NCBI GenBank assembly: GCA_018971765.1
Contig: JAGXAA010000056.1
Location: forward strand, 1 to 5,979
Direction: 5' to 3'
Length of the DNA: 5,979 bases
DNA from: Patescibacteria group bacterium
Lineage (GTDB): Bacteria; Patescibacteriota; Minisyncoccia; Phycocordibacterales; GWA1-40-21
Notes under the pieces: model-generated
What the model saw: only the letters and a program-made list of their open reading frames with translations
Told to the model about the DNA's origin: nothing
Databases searched by the model: none
Shown: positions 4,401 to 5,979 of the stretch, piece by piece
Layout: each line of letters opens with the position of its first letter
Numbering within the stretch: the stretch's first letter is position 1
Program-made: the position numbers and the translations under genes

Positions 4401-5356
4401 GTTTTACTTGATGGGTAGAAACGATTGATTTTTACAATCTGTTTATCGTTCCAATCAGCTTTGTATTCAAGTAACCTAACAAAAGTTCCCCAACTTGCAT
4501 CAGAAATATGTTTGGCAAGTTTATGGTTTTTGACCATACCCTTTACATTTAAATCTTCTAATGCAATTATATCATAATCTGATACTAATTGGTGAGATAC
4601 CTTGTGTAGGTTATCCATTCGTGAGTTGGTTATCTTCTCGTGAAGTTTTGCGGTTTTTCGTCTTTGTCTTTCAAACGAATTACTACCTTTTGTCTTACGA
4701 GAAAGATGTTTTTGTGCTTTCGCTAACTCTTTTTCATATTGTTTTGTGTATTTATTATTTTTAAATTTAATTCCATTAGAAGTAATAGCAAAGTCCTTCA
4801 AACCTAAATCTATTCCACAAACAGCACCAGTTTTTTCTTTTTGGTGATATTTTTCTTCAGATAGAATTGATACAAAATATTTTCCTGTTGGAGTTTTACT
4901 CAAAGTGCATTTACCAATTTTGCCTTTAACTTCACGGTGAACATTTACTTTAATACCTTCTTTGAATTTTGGTGCAAAAAATCTTCCGTCTTCAAGTTTT
5001 GCGAACTGTGGAACTGTGAATGAGTTTTTCTTTTTCCTTGACTTAAATCGTGGAAACTTAGCATTACCTCTAAAGAAGTTTACATAAGCAGTATCCAAAC
5101 ATCTTAAAGCAAATTGTAATGATTGACTATTCACTTCTTTGAGCCAATCAGTTTCTTCTTTCTTTTTTAATTCAGTTAAGGTAGCTGCCTGTTTATAGTA
5201 ATTATCAAACTTTTTATCTGCTTGGTATTGCTCTTTCCTTTCATTTAAAAAGTAGTTGTAAACATAACGAATACATCCGAAATGCTTATCCAACAACACT
5301 TTTTGCTCTTGTGTTGGCTGCAATTCAAATTGATATGTCCGAAAAATTGTCTTCAT
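4160..5356 (-). CDS. tnpB: TnpB, RNA-guided RuvC-type nuclease of an IS200/IS605 element
   Basis: 398-aa TnpB, full length for the family. The N-terminal domain opens RTYQFELQPTQEQK (residues 6-19) and continues with LLDKHFGCIRYVYNYFL. The RuvC residues are all present: Asp183 in GIDLGLKDFA, Glu267 in ALEDLNVKGM and the DRDLNAAKNI motif with Asp346/Asp348. A zinc-finger region begins SSKTCCECG (Cys320, Cys323); its second half is C339-K-N-G-H343, where the usual second cysteine is replaced by His. With an omega-RNA, TnpB cuts DNA next to the transposon target motif and favours retention of the element. The C-terminus ends in the terminal hairpin of the element. I chose ATG at 5354-5356, since the family's N-terminus starts there; the longer frame to a TTG at 5386 overlaps the proposed -7 box. 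The neighbouring tnpA is broken, so TnpB may now act without its own transposase. Confidence 0.93.
   Translation of the reverse strand: MKTIFRTYQFELQPTQEQKVLLDKHFGCIRYVYNYFLNERKEQYQADKKFDNYYKQAATLTELKKKEETDWLKEVNSQSLQFALRCLDTAYVNFFRGNAKFPRFKSRKKKNSFTVPQFAKLEDGRFFAPKFKEGIKVNVHREVKGKIGKCTLSKTPTGKYFVSILSEEKYHQKEKTGAVCGIDLGLKDFAITSNGIKFKNNKYTKQYEKELAKAQKHLSRKTKGSNSFERQRRKTAKLHEKITNSRMDNLHKVSHQLVSDYDIIALEDLNVKGMVKNHKLAKHISDASWGTFVRLLEYKADWNDKQIVKINRFYPSSKTCCECGWINQDLNLSIREWTCKNGHVLDRDLNAAKNILKEGLKILNSAGTVENTGGDSNKTSVKKHKSVKPEAHLSLANG
4163..4185. repeat. Terminal hairpin of the IS element, tnpB 3' side
   Basis: Arms CCCATTTG and CAAATGGG form a perfect 8-bp stem around the loop CTAAAGA. It lies inside the last codons of tnpB, as the right-end hairpin does in this family. 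It would be both a TnpA recognition hairpin and part of the omega-RNA scaffold. It may also act as a transcription terminator between convergent genes. Confidence 0.85.
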
Positions 5357-5383
5357 TCTACTATTAAATAGTTTTATTTTATG

Positions 5384-5391
5384 CAAAGTTA
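5384..5391 (-). promoter_or_regulatory. Candidate -7 box for tnpB
   Basis: The minus strand reads TAACTTTG, a perfect TAnnTTTG match, 27 nt before the tnpB ATG. No TTG -33 box occurs at the usual distance, so this promoter would be incomplete or weak. That is common for tnpB, which is usually expressed at low level. Confidence 0.35.
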
Positions 5392-5395
5392 ATAC

Positions 5396-5475
5396 TTTTT
5401 TGTAAATCCGCTACATTTTTTTGTAAATATTTCCATCGAGTTTGAGAAACATTCACAAAAAAATTTCGCTACATT
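5396..5475 (+). repeat. Short direct repeats at the tnpA deletion junction
   Basis: TTTTTTGTAAAT occurs at 5396-5407 and 5417-5428. CGCTACATT occurs at 5409-5417 and again at 5467-5475, the second copy being codons of the tnpA remnant. Duplicated tnpA bases just upstream of the truncation suggest slippage or recombination formed the deletion. Confidence 0.45.
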
Positions 5476-5670
5476 CCACGTCTTTCGGTTACTTCTATTG
5501 TTCGTAAATTGAAGCAGGAAAGCACTATTGCAATTTGGCAAAAGCACAAAAACATATTGTCAAAGAACTTTTGGAAAGAACATACTTTCTGGTCAGATGG
5601 TTACTTTGTCTGCTCTATTGGAGAAGCAAGTCCTGACACTGTCCGCCAGTATATTCTTTCACAAGGCTAA
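5464..5670 (+). pseudogene. tnpA: 5'-truncated tnpA, IS200/IS605 Y1 (HUH) transposase remnant
   Basis: The frame ending at the TAA 5668-5670 reads FRYIPRLSVTSIVRKLK, then WKEHTFWSDGYFVCSIG and SPDTVRQYILSQG. This is the C-terminal half of a TnpA single-strand transposase. The presumed catalytic tyrosine in QYILSQ is present. The N-terminal half, including the His-x-His pair that should sit just before FRYIP, is missing. About 70 of the usual 140 or so residues remain, and an in-frame TGA at 5443-5445 closes the frame upstream. Only about 105 nt separate the remnant from the tnpB start, too few for the missing part, so an internal deletion is the simplest explanation. The gene is oriented away from tnpB, as in IS605. 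The remnant cannot catalyse transposition; movement would need a TnpA supplied from elsewhere. Confidence 0.82.
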
Positions 5671-5688
5671 ATTTCTTGTGCCTTACAT

Positions 5689-5711
5689 CCCAAAAGCTAA
5701 AGACTTTTGGG
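5689..5711. repeat. Terminal hairpin of the IS element, tnpA side
   Basis: Arms CCCAAAAG and CTTTTGGG form a perfect 8-bp stem around the loop CTAAAGA, the same loop as the hairpin at 4163-4185. The inner four stem pairs differ from that hairpin (AAAG/CTTT against TTTG/CAAA) with pairing kept. The TTTT that follows could also make it a rho-independent terminator for tnpA. Confidence 0.85.
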
Positions 5712-5756
5712 TTTTACGGCACGTTGTATAAAACGCTAAATCAAATGGCTCTGGCT

Positions 5757-5768
5757 ATGGTTAACCAT
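5757..5768. promoter_or_regulatory. 12-bp perfect palindrome just upstream of the -33 box
   Basis: ATGGTTAACCAT is fully self-complementary and ends 5 nt before the TTG of the promoter at 5774. It is a candidate regulator site. TTAACC also occurs at 4144-4149, on the far side of the IS element, so it may instead reflect the insertion site. Confidence 0.35.
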
Positions 5769-5773
5769 TATGC

Positions 5774-5803
5774 TTGGATTCATAATTAAATTACTTATAT
5801 TTG
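5774..5803 (+). promoter_or_regulatory. Bacteroidota-type promoter with the shared spacer motif
   Basis: TTG (5774-5776), 19 nt, then TATATTTG (5796-5803), a perfect TAnnTTTG match. It has the same spacing as the promoter at 1746-1775. The spacer contains ATAATTAAATTAC (5782-5794), 12 of 13 bases identical to the core in the two divergent promoters. The start codon follows 18 nt after the -7 box. Confidence 0.62.
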
Positions 5804-5821
5804 GTGAAAAATACCAATTAT

Positions 5822-5979
5822 ATGAAGCGCGGCAGAAAACCGATCTACAACCTGGAAGGAATGAACGTTGGCGACCAAATAGAAATACCAACATCATTCA
5901 AAAACCAGTACCTCCACAAGTTCAAAAAAAAATACCCTCACTACCGCCTTATCGTGGAGGACGATAACGGTATGTCTTT
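5822..5979 (+). CDS. N-terminal part of a small basic protein with AT-hook-like start (runs off the window)
   Basis: The first 52 codons are visible and no stop is reached. The product starts MKRGRKPIYNLEGMNVGD, in which RGRKP resembles an AT-hook core, followed by QIEIPTSFKNQYLHKFKKKYP and YRLIVEDDNGM. The short strand-turn pattern with a basic helix looks like small DNA-binding or host-takeover proteins of phages, but I do not recognise a family. The ATG fits the promoter at 5774-5803 with a leader of about 12 nt. A different frame open from 5770 overlaps the promoter and is less likely. The next gene product of the same style (basic GRP start) in this window is at 2403-2561. Confidence 0.66.
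   Translation, partial: MKRGRKPIYNLEGMNVGDQIEIPTSFKNQYLHKFKKKYPHYRLIVEDDNGMS

Larger units (their letters stand above)
4140..5760 (-). mobile_element. IS200/IS605-type element: intact tnpB, truncated divergent tnpA (limits approximate)
   Basis: The element contains tnpB (4160-5356, minus) and a divergently oriented tnpA remnant (to 5670, plus), the IS605 arrangement. Hairpins at 4163-4185 and 5689-5711 mark the two ends. They share the loop CTAAAGA and the outer CCCA/TGGG stem, while the inner stem bases differ with pairing preserved. By tnpB orientation, the left-hand side of the window is the element's right end. Elements of this family make no target duplication, so exact limits cannot be read from repeats. 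I expect the right-end cut in about 4140-4155 and the left-end cut in about 5725-5760. Confidence 0.72.

Noticed and set aside
5770..5967. 65-codon plus-strand frame at the right edge
   Set aside because: It starts before the proposed -33/-7 promoter is complete and runs out of frame with the better-supported basic protein at 5822; its Pro/Arg-rich end is typical of a shadow frame.

Overview
The window looks like an accessory (phage, prophage or plasmid-like) segment of a Bacteroidota genome. The evidence is AT-rich sequence with very weak Shine-Dalgarno signals, start codons in A-rich contexts, and promoter candidates of the Bacteroidota type (TTG, 19-21 nt, then TAnnTTTG). It also holds a phage-type RecT recombinase with a PD-(D/E)XK exonuclease, and many very small, tightly packed or overlapping genes. 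The organism assignment is inference; no marker gene gives a species.

Layout. (1) Positions 28-1607, minus strand: a two-gene recombination operon, recT followed 5 nt later by a YqaJ/RecE-like nuclease. (2) Positions 1608-1796: a divergent control region with two opposed promoters. Each carries the same 13-nt near-palindrome (ATAATTAAATTAT) between its -33 and -7 boxes. (3) Positions 1797-3608, plus strand: a compact run of small genes. Two adjacent ORFs share an N-terminal module and carry leucine-rich-like repeats (60-bp unit). They are followed by a 52-aa basic AGRP/ribbon-helix-helix-like protein, two unknown proteins of 73 and 77 aa, and a hexapeptide-repeat protein (18-bp unit). Last comes a GC-rich, degenerate 30/31-bp repeat that may encode a 45-aa AGRP-motif peptide. 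(4) Positions 3773-4111: a 112-aa unknown protein with a C-terminal cysteine cluster. (5) About 4140-5760: an IS200/IS605-type element with an apparently intact tnpB on the minus strand and a divergent, 5'-truncated tnpA on the plus strand. Two terminal hairpins share an identical loop and have compensating stem changes. (6) Positions 5774-5979: a third promoter carrying the same spacer motif (12 of 13 bases) and the start of another small basic protein that runs off the window.

How it fits together. The exonuclease and RecT would form a single-strand annealing recombination pair. The leftward recombination operon, the rightward small-gene operon and the gene at the right edge each have a candidate promoter with nearly the same AT motif at the same place. 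This suggests one coordinated switch, or a promoter class specific to this element. The repeat-bearing genes look prone to gain and loss of units. The IS element appears to have lost TnpA function while keeping the RNA-guided nuclease TnpB and its terminal scaffold. The most notable observations are the shared spacer motif at three promoters, the cluster of repeat-carrying small genes, and the tnpA-dead/tnpB-intact element.
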